Source: Phytophthora colocasiae (taxonomy: Eukaryota > Oomycota > Peronosporomycetes > Peronosporales > Peronosporaceae). From it: a DNA stretch of 64,000 bases. The stretch is taken from the NCBI GenBank assembly GCA_018806915.1, contig JAGKQI010000090.1:2418001-2482000 (forward strand), written 5' to 3'. The notes under the pieces are model-generated. The model was not told the origin of the DNA. It saw nothing but the letters and a program-made list of their open reading frames with translations, and did no database searches. Shown here piece after piece: positions 46,195 through 57,750 of the stretch. How positions within the stretch are numbered: position 1 is the stretch's first letter; every line of letters begins with the position of its first letter. Both the position numbers and the translations under genes were made by a program.

Positions 46195-48620
46195 GTGGGT
46201 AGTACCCAGCAACCAGGTCATCCAGTACAGACAGTAGGGTCAGGGCCACTCACAGCACTCGTGGAGACGGCAATGTCTGGCATGAACCAGCATACACCTG
46301 CGCCCGACCTTCCACCATCTGTCCATGGCAGCATTGTTGCTAGTTCAAGTTCGTCAGTATCTGTGCCGATGCACGTTACCCAAGCAATACGAAACTATGT
46401 GCCGCCAGAGGGGTTAAGGTACGACCAAGACGCCGTGGTGAACGATCAATAATTCTAGACTGGGGGTACGCGTTACTTCCACGCTTGAAGGCAAGGAATA
46501 CATTTGCTGGATATGCCAAGGAAGCCTCGAATGTCGTCGTGATAACAAGATAATTCAACTGTTTGGTAATACGTCTAAAGCTACCAAGCATCTTAACGAC
46601 AAGCACATGTTGACAGCCAGTAAAATCACAGCCGAGAACACCAGGAAACGTAACCGAGCTAAGGAGCTAGAACGCATACGATGTGCTATTGCTGATGGAG
46701 CTGATAGCAGAAGAATGACATTGCTGCTCGAGACGCTGCGTGTGGTGAACAACAATCTCCCGTTTCGGTTCGAGAATACGAAGAATCGGAATTGCTCGCG
46801 AACTTGGTGGTTGCAGACGAGTTCCGAGCGACTCTCAATAACGACACAGTAACGCGAGCTATTGCTGAGCTTTATTCAAGCACGACAGGCTATTCAATCC
46901 CATCTACAATGCAGCAGAATTAACAACGTGGCGTCATTCTCAATGGTGTGTGATTTTTGGTCTTCCAAGACACAGAGGCGACCAAATATCTTGGTCTGAG
47001 GGTGTATTTGTCGACAACAACTGGGAATTCCAGTCGATCCTTCTTGGTACTCGCCACTATGAACCGATGTATGGGGAAAGAAGCGCCGGAAGCCGTGAAT
47101 CATTTAAGCGCTGGATTACAGAGCTACTAAAAGATTTTGGGCTATCCACGAAAGATTTTTACGGCTCCACTAGTGACGCTGGCCCTGATGTTAAGTGGAT
47201 GATGACGAAGGAATCGGTCTCCAATGGGAATGGTGCATACCCCACCTTACGAACGCTGCTACAAAAACGCGTTTGGTATCACCCCTCAGCGAAAGACCTC
47301 TAAGAACTTACCAGCCACCGGGTGGTTACTCGCATCAAAAGTACAACATACGCCGTTCGCTCCAACGCCTCAATGGGGAGTCTCTTCTCAGAACTTTGTG
47401 AGATGGCAAACGCTGGTGCTACAACCCAATTAATCGAACACAAAGAGCACCGATTCATGAGCTTCGCTAAAGTTGTCCGGCGATTGCTCGAAAAATGGGA
47501 CCAACTCGAAGATTGGTTCCAGGAACGTATTGACAAAGCTATTCGGGAGCGAAAATCAACACCAGAGCCACTTCCAATTGCTGACGACAAGTTGAGCCTG
47601 CTTCAGCTGTATGGGCTTCTGAACCCTATCATGGCATTAAATGTCAAGAGTCAAAAGGAGGACACAAACCAAGTTGATGTCCTTTTGTCGATCTTTCGAC
47701 TGCGCAAAACTATCCTGGATGAAACTCAACCTCTCAAAGACAAAATGCGAGCCTCAACAGAAGCCCCACTTTTTTACCAAGTCCGAGACCTTACAAGACT
47801 CGTGAAATCGACACGAGCACTACTTGCTAAGTTGTTCCATAAAAATTTCTTCGCTCGCTACACGGATAACGCACGGATTCGTGAGTCGTCTTTCATCCCG
47901 GAAGTTCAGATGCTACTGCACCCGTCCCTAAAAAATCAAGACGTCAACCTAGCAAAGATCGTCCGCCTTTGCAACGAACAGTTGATCATCGACCCGGAGC
48001 AGCCCCACCTGCGAATGGATGAAGGCGCTGTTAGTCGAAATGTTGCTAGTGTGAAGGATGCCGTACTGAGGCGGTTGCGAGCGTTAATGTTGACCATATC
48101 GACAAGTAGCTCTCAAACTTCAGCTCCAGCAGAAGTGTACGGTACGCCCTCTAATTGCGAGATACCGCAGCAGTTGCCGTCCGGTTTCGAGTCTCTATCA
48201 TCATTTATCGAGTTCCCTTCCTTCCAGCCTGCTCAAGTATTTTCTGAGGAACTTATGGAATTTGCTGAAGAAGAGGCCGAACACGTGGAGCAGCGTAACG
48301 TTCACGAAGCACGCATTGATGAAGAGCTCGAAAGGTGGTTCTCCGATCCCAGTAGGCTGCTTACGACGACGGCCAAAACCGAATCAATTTTGCACTTTGG
48401 AAGCGCCAACATGATGAAAACAACTATCGACTATTACCTATCGCAGCACGGGTCATCTACGCAATTCCAGCATCTTCAGCACAGATCGAGAGGGATTTCG
48501 GCATAAGTGGTATGCTTGTTACCAGCCATCGCACTAGTATTGCGAAGCACAATATCGATATGTGCTCCTTTTTGAATCGGAATCGAAAGTTTGTCGACGT
48601 GGTAAATTGCCCCGGCTAAC
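46195..48620 (+). pseudogene. hAT transposase with BED finger, frameshifted
   Basis: A start near 46195 or just after gives a disordered N-terminus; a BED-type finger follows (YICWICQGSLECRRDN, ATKHLNDKH; 46490-46606). The RNase H-like core is spread over phases: CDFWSSKTQRRPN (46950), NNWEFQSILLGTRHYEPMYG, STSDAGPDVKWMM, then 47322-48506. The C-terminal hAT dimerisation region is in a third phase (LLPIAARVIYAIPASSAQIE, RDFGISGMLVTSHRTSI; about 48430-48600). Three or more frame changes near 46980, 47310 and 48410 mean it is inactive, or that introns or base errors are present. Confidence 0.85.
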
Positions 48621-48968
48621 AGATTCAGAGTTGGAGCAGGCAGTTCCGGCAAACGTGTTAGTCCCCTGTCTTCATGTCAAGTCAACGCATACCATTTGCT
48701 GCACGATGGGAACGCGAGGTAGCGTCTTGTTTATTTGACAGTGAACTAGATGAGGATTGCCAAGATGAATAAAATGCATTTGGTGTTCTTTATTTTTTCT
48801 GAACCACCACGTACATCAAATTATGTATGTCAACTGCAATGTTAGAGCTGACCACGAACCTCAAGCTTCCAAGCACAAGTTGCGTTTGCAGCTTATACTC
48901 CCTTATCGAGTCTTTCTTGCTTCAGTGTTTGCGTTTCCGTAATTCTTTTCACGTTTCGAAGCTCGCAC

Positions 48969-50550
48969 TTAGATTTGTTTCATCGCTGCTTCTCTGGCTG
49001 TAGTTAGAAGTCCAGCAGCTCGTTGGATTGGTACAGCGGTATTTCGTGGGATACCCGATCGTTGTTTGACGATCCGGCTTGGAATCGGTGAGGCTTTATT
49101 ATCCGTGCTGTGTTTGATTGGTGATGGGATCGTTGGTGACCGTGGCTTTCGAAGAAGAGCCTGTATTCCCAAGTTGATCTGATTAAGTGCCGTTAGTATG
49201 GCAGTGTCACCGCTATCCGAATTTTCACAGAGTAGGAGCTCAACCTGTCCTTCTGACAAATGCTGATCGTCCTGCGAGGATGGATCACTTTCCGATACCT
49301 GGTTGTCTACCGCGGATGATGAAGTAACTGGATGTAGATCGTCTTGCAACGATGAAGCGCTTTTCGGTACATGGTTGTCTACCATAGGTGATGTAGCCGG
49401 AGAAGTCAGTCCACTGGTTTTTGGATCCAATACTTCGATAGTAAGATCATCTGTGTCTGTGTTATTGCAAGGCAAACTGATTTCTTGTGCATCTTGATTT
49501 TCTATACTCGAAAGGCGAGTGTTCAAGCGATCGGCAGCTGCAATTAGCTGAGCCATTTGATGCTGCAATTTGCAGTTTCTTCTGGAAGACGCGGCCTGAA
49601 AATCACTGAGCTGCGATTGAATCTTTGCCTCAAGTTTAACTCTGTTGCTGTGAATATCATCAAGAAGTTCTCGTTTCAGTGCCACTTTGTCACACTCCAA
49701 TGTACTCGACATGTCACCGAAGCGTTCATCAAGCTTGCTGAGGGTCTGTAGGCGAGCGGCATCCATCGCGCTATTGATTCTTTGTTGTAGGCGCTCCTCA
49801 ACACTGCTGGCGTGTGATTTTGCCAGTTTAGCAGCTTGTCCCTGTAAATGTTTTCTTGCTTGATCAAATGCGATTGCTGAGCGAGTTGAAGCTTTTACTT
49901 TCTGCCTCTACTGCCTTCTTCAGCTTGGCGTTTAGTCTTCTCTCAATCCACTCCGCTTGCAGGTCCGTAGCAGCCTCGAAAGCGTCGTGAGACGATTTAA
50001 GTGCTGCACACCGAGGCGCAGCCTCACATTCGGAAGCATGTGTTTTCTTGTGTTCATTTATCGCGCCCTCCATCGCCGTCAAAGTAGTGTTGACCTTTTG
50101 ACCTAGCTCTATAGCAAACTTCTCAAATGATGTCTTCATACTTGTGTCGACGCGGTCATGAACATCTTGAACGACACCAACAAGACGTGCATTTGTTTCA
50201 GCAGCTTGGCTATCGATTTGGATCTTGTTTGTCGCTTCCAAATGGACTTGGACATCTTCAAAGTACTTGCCTATACGAGACCCCAAGCGCTTCTCTGTGT
50301 CCGCAGCCGTATGAATTGCGTGATCGTGAGCGTACTGAGCAACTTCAAGAAGCTTCTCATCCGTTCGTACTTGCGAATTTTGTAAGGCATGCCCCAGCTG
50401 CTCTACGACTCCGGCTCCATTGACAACGATGTCCTCTCGGAGTAATATCTGCTGGCGGCGCTCAATACAACCGGGATTCACAATAGTTTCTAGGCCTTGA
50501 CGGTCGTGAGAGACCACCAGCGCGCTGCATGCTGAGCTTGTTGTCTCCAT
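48969..50550 (-). CDS. Second hAT ORF: coiled-coil protein, split by one base
   Basis: Two minus-strand frames (50550-49864 and 49766-48969) read as one protein of about 515 residues if one A is dropped from AAAA near 49888: the continuing phase then gives AFDQARKHLQGQAAKLAKSH into MDAARLQTLSKLDERFGD. The first half is an alpha-helical coiled coil (LEVAQYAHDHAIHTAADTEK, ATDLQAEWIERRLNAKLKKA); the second half ends in Ser/Pro-rich sequence with a basic tail. No known domain. It runs opposite to the transposase and lies wholly inside the element, so it is a transposon-borne accessory gene of unknown job. Confidence 0.65.
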
Positions 50551-50559
50551 TTTCGTCAG

Positions 50560-50731
50560 ATCCTACTGGTTTGAACCTGTGGAGGGGTTTGCACGATTCT
50601 GTCTCTTTGGTTTGGAGTTTTTTCTGAAACTCCTAATGAACCATAAAACGCATTCGAACCGGTTCGTTCCGTTACCCTGGTTTGGTTCATTAAGAAGAAG
50701 GTTTGGTTTGGTTTGGTTTGTTCAGGGCGTG
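50560..50731. repeat. hAT right subterminal region with GGTTTG repeats
   Basis: CTGGTTTGAACC, GGGGTTTGC, TTTGGTTTGGAG, CTGGTTTGGTTC and a run of four GGTTT units at 50690-50720 lead to the end GTTCAGGGCGTG. Confidence 0.75.
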
Positions 50732-50739
50732 AGATACTC
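50732..50739. repeat. Target duplication of the hAT element, right copy
   Basis: AGATACTC, identical to 45736-45743. Confidence 0.95.
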
Positions 50740-51087
50740 TGACGTTTGAGCGGCCAGATGGTCCTGTTGGCGTTTTACCTGCCCAAGCTGCTCCGCGGTC
50801 CGCTGTTGAACTGCTGCTGAGTGCTGAGCCAGTGCTTCGACTTGGCGACTTGTGTCTCCACCTTGTACCAACGTTCTCGTAGTGGTTTCTTCCAATCGTA
50901 TATCATGTGGTAACGGGGGGTACACCGGAGTTAACGGGGGGTACACAGCAATTGGCATCTCATGCCCTAAATGAGTCCCCGTAGCCTCCATCACCTCGTC
51001 GGCTTCTTCCATACTGGGTGCGACGTCCCAGCTAAAGAATTCTTTGTTCGTTCGTCGCCTTCGTAGTAAATGTAGAAGTGAGTTCAT
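50740..51087 (-). CDS. gag: Gag N-terminal part, Gypsy C
   Basis: The frame opens with MNSLLHLLRRRRTN inside the 5' LTR (51087) and continues into gag proper; an alternative start is MEEADEVMEATG at 51012. It proceeds through VYPPLTPVYPPLP and a Gln-rich helix (VEALAQHSAAVQQRTAEQLG) until the hAT target site. A gag start within the LTR is known for some elements such as Ty1. Confidence 0.75.
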
Positions 51088-51256
51088 TCATCGTTAGCTA
51101 GAGCTAACTACAATATGCATTGTCTTCACGATCAGTCGTCCGTTGCATCACCGCTGCGTTCGAGGTTTCAAAACGACTTGATGAGAAGTCTCTGAGTACA
51201 GCAGTTGCTGGGCAGAATCCCAACAACGTGCTGTACTTGTAGCAACCGCTACAACA
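51045..51256 (-). repeat. 5' LTR of Gypsy C (212 bp)
   Basis: Identical by eye to 40577-40788; the host-side flank is ACCTG (51257-51261). No TGG primer site touches the LTR; the first TGG on the minus strand (TGGGACGTCGCACCC, about 51029) is some 15 bases in and lies within coding sequence. Confidence 0.96.
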
Positions 51257-54200
51257 ACCTGCTTGAACGTCACTGATACTTGGTTGGCTTGCCACTGCAG
51301 CTCTTAGAGCTTGAGTCCAGTCGTGAATAATCTCCGCAGCATCGGAACGTAGCAAGATAACCCCGTTCGTTTGAGTTTCCAAGGGAAACGCCAACGTTTC
51401 TGCCAGTTTTGCAGTAACAGGGTGTACACTAACAATCACATCCGATAGTAAAGCTGTATGGCCACTATGAGCCACCACGCTACTGTCGAAACATTGCCAA
51501 TTGATACCGTGGAGCGTGCAAAAGCATTTGCGGTAAGAAGGTCCCAACCGGGGGTGTTTCACCGACAAATAACCCTCTCGATAAATAGGTCCACTTGAAG
51601 CAGGACGCACATTGGGTGGCGATAATGGAGGAAGGAAAGCTGCAAAAGTCCCATCCGAACTCACGTTCGTGTCGTAAGTTGCATCCAAAGACACCAATAG
51701 CTGTCGTTCTCGTCCAGCAAAACTCGACAGTAAAGTTTCCACATCCCCCACGCGTTTCGGGTTATGTCGTTGGTAAAATTCCACCAACTTCTCCTGGAAA
51801 GTGGTGGCTTCAGTCAAAATAACCGGTGGCAATGTCGATGGCGATGGAATCTGTGGCAATATAGATGTAGGCTCCGGTTTCGAGATACTCGACTGCGGAG
51901 TTAAAGCGCTTCTCAACTTCTCCATCCATTTACCTTTCGCTTCAGCAGAAGTTGCTTGAAGTACTAGTAATTCAGTGGTAGAACTGAGTGTTTGCCCTTC
52001 CATTTCATGGCCACCAGACAGGAAAAACTGCAATTCCTGGTCGGATACCGTCGATTTGTTCATCGTTGGGGACGGGCTCGGGTAGTCGTGAACTCCAGTG
52101 ACAACGAAAACAGCCAATGGAGCTCCACTTTTGCTCTGTTCCTCGTTTTCATAACGTTCCAGGCGATTCCCAGCCAAAATACAGAAACTGGAGGTAGTAT
52201 CCTTGTTCCAAGTGAGCCAGTCTGTCAGGTCTCTTGAAGAGCGAATAGCTGGTGAGGGAGGGGCACTGATAACTAGTTGAGGGGAAGACAGGGGAGCAGG
52301 AGTCACTAGAGCCGCTAGAATGTTCTGAACGTTGCTGTCTCTTGCCATTGAAGTTCCATAAAGACGATCCAAATGCTCAACCAGAGCCTGCTCCCGTCCT
52401 TGGTAGCGAGTCAACAGCATCGGCACGTCTCCGAGCTTCCCAGGGTGATATTCCGCGTAATAACGTTGTAAAATAGTCAGGAATTCTCGTCGAGCCGAGT
52501 CGTAGGAGAGTTGGCGTTCACTTAATCCCGTTTTCTCTTCGTCGTCGTCTGCAGGTTGATCGAACTGTCTTGCACCTCGTTTGGTGTCGTGCTGGTACCG
52601 TAACAGTGCTTGTTGAACACCGTTGAGCCAACGATTCTTCTCTTGAAGACTGGGAGCACTACAGTAGATACTTTGGTGCTCGCTGGTTTGCAGTAGGAAA
52701 CCATGATCGTAGTGCATCAAAGTGGCGTGGCCGTCCCAATTCGACACGCCACAGACGTGGAAAGTGGAGCTTCGTATCGTGAGACGACGCTGAGGAGCAG
52801 TCACAGTCACTGCCTCTTGATGTGTGGCGAAGACGTAAAGCGTTAAGGCTCGAAGCACGCAGTACTTCTTCTTCATCGTCTCTTCAAGAGAACTTTTCTC
52901 CACCAAATAGCCTTCCACCACCACTTCCGACGTCAGTTCCGCTTGAGTTTCCACCGGTTTAGCAGCTTCTGAAGTCTCTTCTTTCTGCTTTTCTTCACTG
53001 TTTTGTCGCTTAGGAGATACCGGAGTGGATGCCAACAAGTCGAACGAATCTCGACGGGATTTAGCAGCTCGAGCTCGATGTGGAGACAGTGGAGGCATCG
53101 TAAGACCAACGTGTAAAGCTGCGACCCAATCTTCCTGACTCTTCTTGAGTGGAGCACTACAACGCAACGTCTTCCCTTCGACTGTAAGAACTGCGAATGC
53201 ATGTGGATACTGTTCGTTGGAATGAGCTTTTGCACTGCTGCTGAAAGGAACCACAAGGCGTCGCATGGGAGACGTAGGTTTGACTTTCCCATCCCATTCC
53301 GCCACCTCCGCCACGTGTAAAACACCACTTGGAGCGTCCATTTTCGTCACGAAAGCATCTTGATCCGCGTACCAGCACAAGGTGTTGCCAATTAGAACGT
53401 AGTAGCGACGATGCATCGTTGTCCGCATTGGATGTTGACACAGTAAATAACCTTCCACTAACGGATCCAATTGAGACGGTCTCGTATGAGCAGATTCATT
53501 GCCAGAACCTGCTTCATCTCCCCATGAAGCTAGTCGTTTGGTCCTTTGTTTGGCTCGTTGAGCGTCTTCAAGGCTCTTAGCAGCCACTTGACGGAGGATT
53601 TTACTCTCCGCCGCACACTGTTGAACACGCTCGACCAGTTCCTGCTGCTCCTTGGAGTTCGCTACAGTCTGAAGCTGTAACAGCTCTACATTCCGTCCAT
53701 GTGTAGCTTCAGCACTAGCTGCTACTTCCACTTTAGCTGCGAGTCTCTCCACCGTCTCCATAGCTTGATCGAACGTCGATTCTTCCGAACCTAAAGATGA
53801 CTCGTGCACACGTTGTCTCGCCTCCTCTAGAGCGTTTTGCAGTGCTTGAAGCTTCTGTAGCGCTTCTCCTTGTAGCGTCTTGGCCGTCTCCAGCTGCGTG
53901 TTCAACTCCACTGCAATGAATCGATTCTGTTGAAATGCTGCCTCGGCATTAGCTTGTTCTCGATGCTGTCGACCAGCTTTCTCCACTGCTTCAGTGGCTT
54001 GTTGAATCGCACGAGTGTGACGTTGCGAGTCTTTGAGAAGCTCTTCTTGTGCCTCTGCGATCTCCTCCTGAGCCAATCGATCTGGTTCTTTCAGTGCGTG
54101 CTGGAATGCTTCGATCCAAACGTGTTGTGTCTCTCTCGAGTCTGCACGACAGTGTAAAGTGCCACCTCCATCCACGTCCAAGTATTTAAGTACTAGAGGT

Positions 54201-54458
54201 GGTGGGTGTGGCGTATCCGTCGACGGATTCCCAGGTGTGATACGAAGATCAATGATCTCGAGTACACGTTTCGGTATAGCTCCAGAGCGTTGAGCTTCGT
54301 CCTGCGTGACGTAGAACGACAACATGGTGCCTTTAAGCACGGCGTAGTGCCGCTTCCTAGAACGAAATTGAGTCAGTATCAAGTAATTCTGCATTTCAAC
54401 GTCAACAAACGTACATGGTCGGCACTTTACGACCACGTTTCCAGAGGTATCCCTCCAT
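51257..54458 (-). pseudogene. 5' part of the giant multi-PH-domain gene (split by Gypsy C)
   Basis: I place the start at MEGYLWKRGRKVPT (54458); an intron (54357-54414) then joins to KRHYAVLKGTMLSFY, completing a first PH domain. A long coiled coil follows (about residues 110-300). More PH domains start at VEGYLLCQHPMRTTMHRRYY, VEGYLVEKSSLEETMKKKYC and REGYLSVKHPRLGPSYRKCF, with a diverged one between. Two FYxxHNP-type modules are present (YYAEYHPGKLGDV, EFYQRHNPKRVGDV). The reading frame runs into the LTR at 51256 and stops after about 50 LTR-encoded codons. Exon lengths across both halves (44 + 3100 + 4194 bases) add up to a multiple of three, so the gene is otherwise intact. Confidence 0.88.
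54357..54414 (-). other. Intron 1 of the multi-PH gene (58 bp)
   Basis: Donor GTACGT after ACCAT, branch-like TACTGAC, acceptor TTCTAG before GAAGCGG. Splicing gives KVPTMKRHYAVL, which matches the pattern IPSMRKRYCVL of a sister PH domain in the same protein and removes an in-frame TGA. Confidence 0.85.
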
Positions 54459-54503
54459 GATCCAATGTCTCTTTAACACTTTAGATCTGCGCTCTGCAGA
54501 CGG

Positions 54504-54697
54504 TTGGGAAGAGCCGTTCGGCGGCGGATCATGAAAAAGGTTGGACCTCATTTAACCCTTACAGCACTGGGTAATGTGGTGGATGTTGGAGGAGCTTCCC
54601 AAACGTTATTATCGAAGATGCTTACAATAACAGAAGCTCACAGATGCAAACTCCAGCGTTGGATGAGCAACGATACGTCTGTTCAAATAGCCATCGG
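54504..54697 (+). pseudogene. Host ORF fragment on the left of Copia B
   Basis: Reads VGPHLTLTALGNVVDVGG, SKMLTITEAHRCKLQRWM; it is interrupted at the ATCGG target site and continues beyond 60316 with IKVFFRW and a stop. No family recognised. Confidence 0.3.
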
Positions 54698-55119
54698 TTC
54701 GAGAACAGGCAGTGTAGCGGCGCACGGTGACGAGTTCTTCTTCTTGAATATGTGTTGGGAAAGGGCTTGGTAGGCAGTTTAGCACTAGTGTCAGGTGTTT
54801 GGCAAAATGCAAAGTGAGGAATATATTTTCTTTTGTCAGTGGTGGTGTGTTCACTAAGGGGAACGCACCGAGCGGAAAACCCCTTTTGGCCCCGATGGTC
54901 ACTGCAGGCTGCCTATAGCAGCGGAGAGTCAACAACAGTCAGAGCAGTCGTTTTACACCTCTCCATGACCACGGCCTCAATCACAACCTTCACTCAATCA
55001 CCTCAATCATATTCACTCCATCACCTCAATCATACTAACCGTTGCACCCATTGCACCCAGTGTGCTGCAACCGGAGTGACTACCAATCCATCGTTGCGTG
55101 TCCACAACAGGATCTCACA
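54698..55119 (-). repeat. 3' LTR of Copia B (422 bp)
   Basis: On the minus strand it runs TGTGAGATCCTG...TGTTCTCGAA; the end is AA rather than the usual CA. It contains CAATCACCTCAATCAT tandem words near 55000. Confidence 0.95.
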
Positions 55120-55156
55120 CTCCCACATCACTACGCGTTGTAGCCACGTGGATCAT

Positions 55157-57750
55157 TTAGAGTGCAGCAGGAGCTGCCTCCGTCACCATGTCTACATCTG
55201 TGTCTTTGGACACACGCTTCGCCTCTCGGCGTTCCAGCCAGCTCTGCTCGGTATCCGCCATGCTTAGACCATCACGCAAATGCATGAAACGCGTTGGCCC
55301 GAGAGCCTTCGTGAAGATGTCTGCTAAGTTGTCCGTTGTAGGAACATACTCCAACTGCAGACGCTCATCTTCCACATGTTCCGCCACATAGCGAATCGTT
55401 TTAGCATAGTTGCGCATGCGATCAGAATTGCCATTATTCTCAACCGCCTTCAGCGCACTTTGGTTATCACAAAATAGAGTAGTGTCCACCTTCTCGGTGT
55501 AACCCAACTCCTTCAGCAAGTATTGTGCCCAAAGCACCTCTTCCAAGCACGAGTACACTGCTGTCAGCTCCGAGCTGCATGTGTTTGTCGTCACTCGTTC
55601 CTGCTTCTTGCTCCGCCAGTCGATGGCGCATCCGCACAGTTTCATCACGAAACCGGTCACGGACTTACTTGTTTCAGGACAGCGTGCATGATCAGCATCA
55701 GCATACGCTTCCAGTTGTAGTGGTCCTGAGCGGGGCTTGTACACCAAGCCATACTTCTTCGTAGCTAGTGCATAACGCACAACTCTTTGCGCCGCACGGT
55801 AGTTCTCCAACAAGTATGCGTTAGCATACCGACCGAGGTTCCTTACCGCGTTCGCCAAGTCAGGCCTAGTGCACGCCACCAAATATTGCAAAGAACCAAC
55901 AATCTCACGATAGGGTAGTTTTGGATCGTTGATCTTGGTAGGATCCTTTTCCACAGACATCGTAGGTTCGTTGTGCATCTGCGGCGATGGAGCCTTCTTC
56001 GCATCTTGCAAGCCAAAACGCTTCGCCATACGCTCAATGTAAGCCGTCTGAGCCAGCGTCAGCAGTTTTCCAGGCTCATACGAAACTTCCATCCCCAGCA
56101 AGTACTTCACACGACCCAAGTCCTTCAACTTGTACTTATCAGCTAGCTGTTCCACTACGATCTTGTAGTCCTCGGGCTTCGCAGCAATGACGATGTCGTC
56201 AACGTACACTGTCAGAATCACAATCGCTTTAACGCCCTTCCTCCAGAAAACACCAACGTCAAAAGTGCACTGTTGAAAGCCTAGCTCGATAAGACTCTTT
56301 TTCAGGGTTTCACTCCATATCCGTGACGCTTGCTTCAAGCCATACAGGCCTTTCCTCAGAATGCACACTCGACCAGTTCCATCATCGTAGCCCTCGGGCT
56401 GCTCCATGTAGATGGTCACACCAGTCAGTACACCATTAAGGAAAGCAGTCACGAAGTCAATGTGACGCAGGTCCAACGTCCACATCAGTGCCAGAACCAT
56501 CACAAGTCTCACAGACTCGATGCGCACTACAGGAGAATAGGTAGCCAAGTAGTCAATACCATACTTCTGCATACAGCCTTTGATCGCAAGCCGAGCTTTG
56601 TGACGCTCAACTTCACCTTTTTCATTCCACTTCACCACTAGCACCCAGAGAGACTTCAAAATGTTCACAGGGTTAGCCTTGGTCGGCTTCGGCCTTGGCA
56701 AAAGCTCCCACGTGCCGTTCCGCATCAGTGATGAATATTCCAAGTCCATTGCAGCCTTCCACTCAGCTGCATGAGGCGAGGCCAACGCTTCTCGCACGCT
56801 TGTCGGGTTCAGCAGTTCATTAACCACTCCAATCATCATGCACTGCAATAGCGTCGTAGCCATCACGTAGTTACTGGGATCATAGCGAGAGCTAGGCCGT
56901 CGGGTACGTGTCGATCGCCGTACCGGACCTACTGGTCGTGGCCGTGGTCGTTGTGCACCACCACGCCGCGCCGTTACCACACTAGATGCCGCCGTTGATC
57001 CTGTGGTCGTTGTCGCACTCGATGCAGCTGTTGTCTCATCATTACTCGATGCCTGAGCACCACCTGCAGCACTCCCACCATTTCCATCAACACTTGCAGT
57101 ATCGCTCCCACCGAAATCAAATTCCACATCGGCGTCTTCCATATCAACGTCGCCATCAACGTCGACTCCAGATTCACCAAAATCTTCACTCGAGTCACTT
57201 GACTCGCTCGACTCTTTCTCCTCAATAGTGCCAGGAAGACCAGCTTCGTCACTTCCACCAATTGCTGAAGGACTATACGCGGACTTGTTACGTGGCAGCG
57301 TGACAAAAGGAATCTCGTTCGGCAATTCAAACATCTTGCCCTTGTACCGCTTCTCGAGAAGCTTGCGAACGTACTCACCGTCAACAGTCAAGTCTTCCTT
57401 TGGCTCTACATCTCGGCGTATAATCAAGTCACCTGTCACCAAATCTAGCAAACGATAGCCATCGGTGTAAACCGAAAATCCAACCATTAACACTGGTCGT
57501 GAACGCTGATCAAGCTTGCTAGCACGCTTCACAGCGGGTACAAAGCAGTAGCCCACACAACCGCACACAAACAGTTGTTTAGCATTGGGTTTCTCTTGTG
57601 TGTACATTTCAAATGGCGTCTTGTTCTGCAGCGCCTTAGTTGCACTCATGTTGTCCACGTACACCACATACAACAGAGTCTCACCCCACAGCATGTCCGG
57701 CAAACCGTTTACCTCATGGATGGCACGCACTTTGCTCATGAGCTTGCCAG
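55157..57750 (-). CDS. pol: Copia reverse transcriptase and RNase H
   Basis: 865 meaningful codons from GKLMSKVRAIHEVNGLP, the integrase C-terminal region (MLWGETLLYVVYVDN), an acidic linker (about residues 180-290), the Copia RT start (MDLEYSSLMRNGTWELLPRP), VNILKSLWVLVVKWNE, FVTAFLNGVLTGVTIYMEQP, GLYGLKQASRIW, catalytic ILTVYVDDIVIAA, LGMEVSYEPG, RPDLANAVRNLGRY, and RNase H with EAYADADHARCPET, SSELTAVYSCLEEVLW, LFCDNQSALK and HVEDERLQLEYVPT, ending with DIFTKALGPTRFMHLR. The frame is intact. The first 13 codons before GKLM read across the inversion junction and are foreign. Confidence 0.93.

Larger units (their letters stand above)
45744..50731. mobile_element. hAT transposon (4988 bp) nested in Gypsy C gag
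   Basis: Ends CACACCTTGAAC... and ...GTTCAGGGCGTG form terminal inverted repeats (CAC(A/G)CC(T/C)TGAAC), with AGATACTC duplicated on both sides. Subterminal DNA on both sides is full of GGTTTG/CAAACC words. Inside are a BED-finger hAT transposase on the plus strand and a second, coiled-coil ORF on the minus strand. It landed in an LTR element whose LTRs are still identical, so it is younger still. Confidence 0.95.
40577..51256 (-). mobile_element. Full-length Ty3/Gypsy (chromovirus) element, family C, with nested hAT
   Basis: Two 212-bp LTRs (40577-40788, 51045-51256) that look identical by eye flank gag, protease, RT, RNase H, integrase and chromodomain on the minus strand. The target duplication is ACCTG (40572-40576 and 51257-51261). 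Without the hAT insertion the element is about 5.7 kb. A purine-rich tract abuts the 3' LTR. Identical LTRs mean a very recent insertion. One-base shifts near 44390 and 43480 separate the coding blocks. Confidence 0.97.

Noticed and set aside
40577..51256. 212-bp repeats as a segmental duplication of host DNA
   Set aside because: They have TG...CA ends, a 5-bp target duplication and a polypurine tract, so they are LTRs.
36378..54436. Two separate PH-domain genes of 1110 and 1413 codons
   Set aside because: About 50 codons of the first and the first 14 of the second are LTR sequence; the frames join exactly across the insertion.
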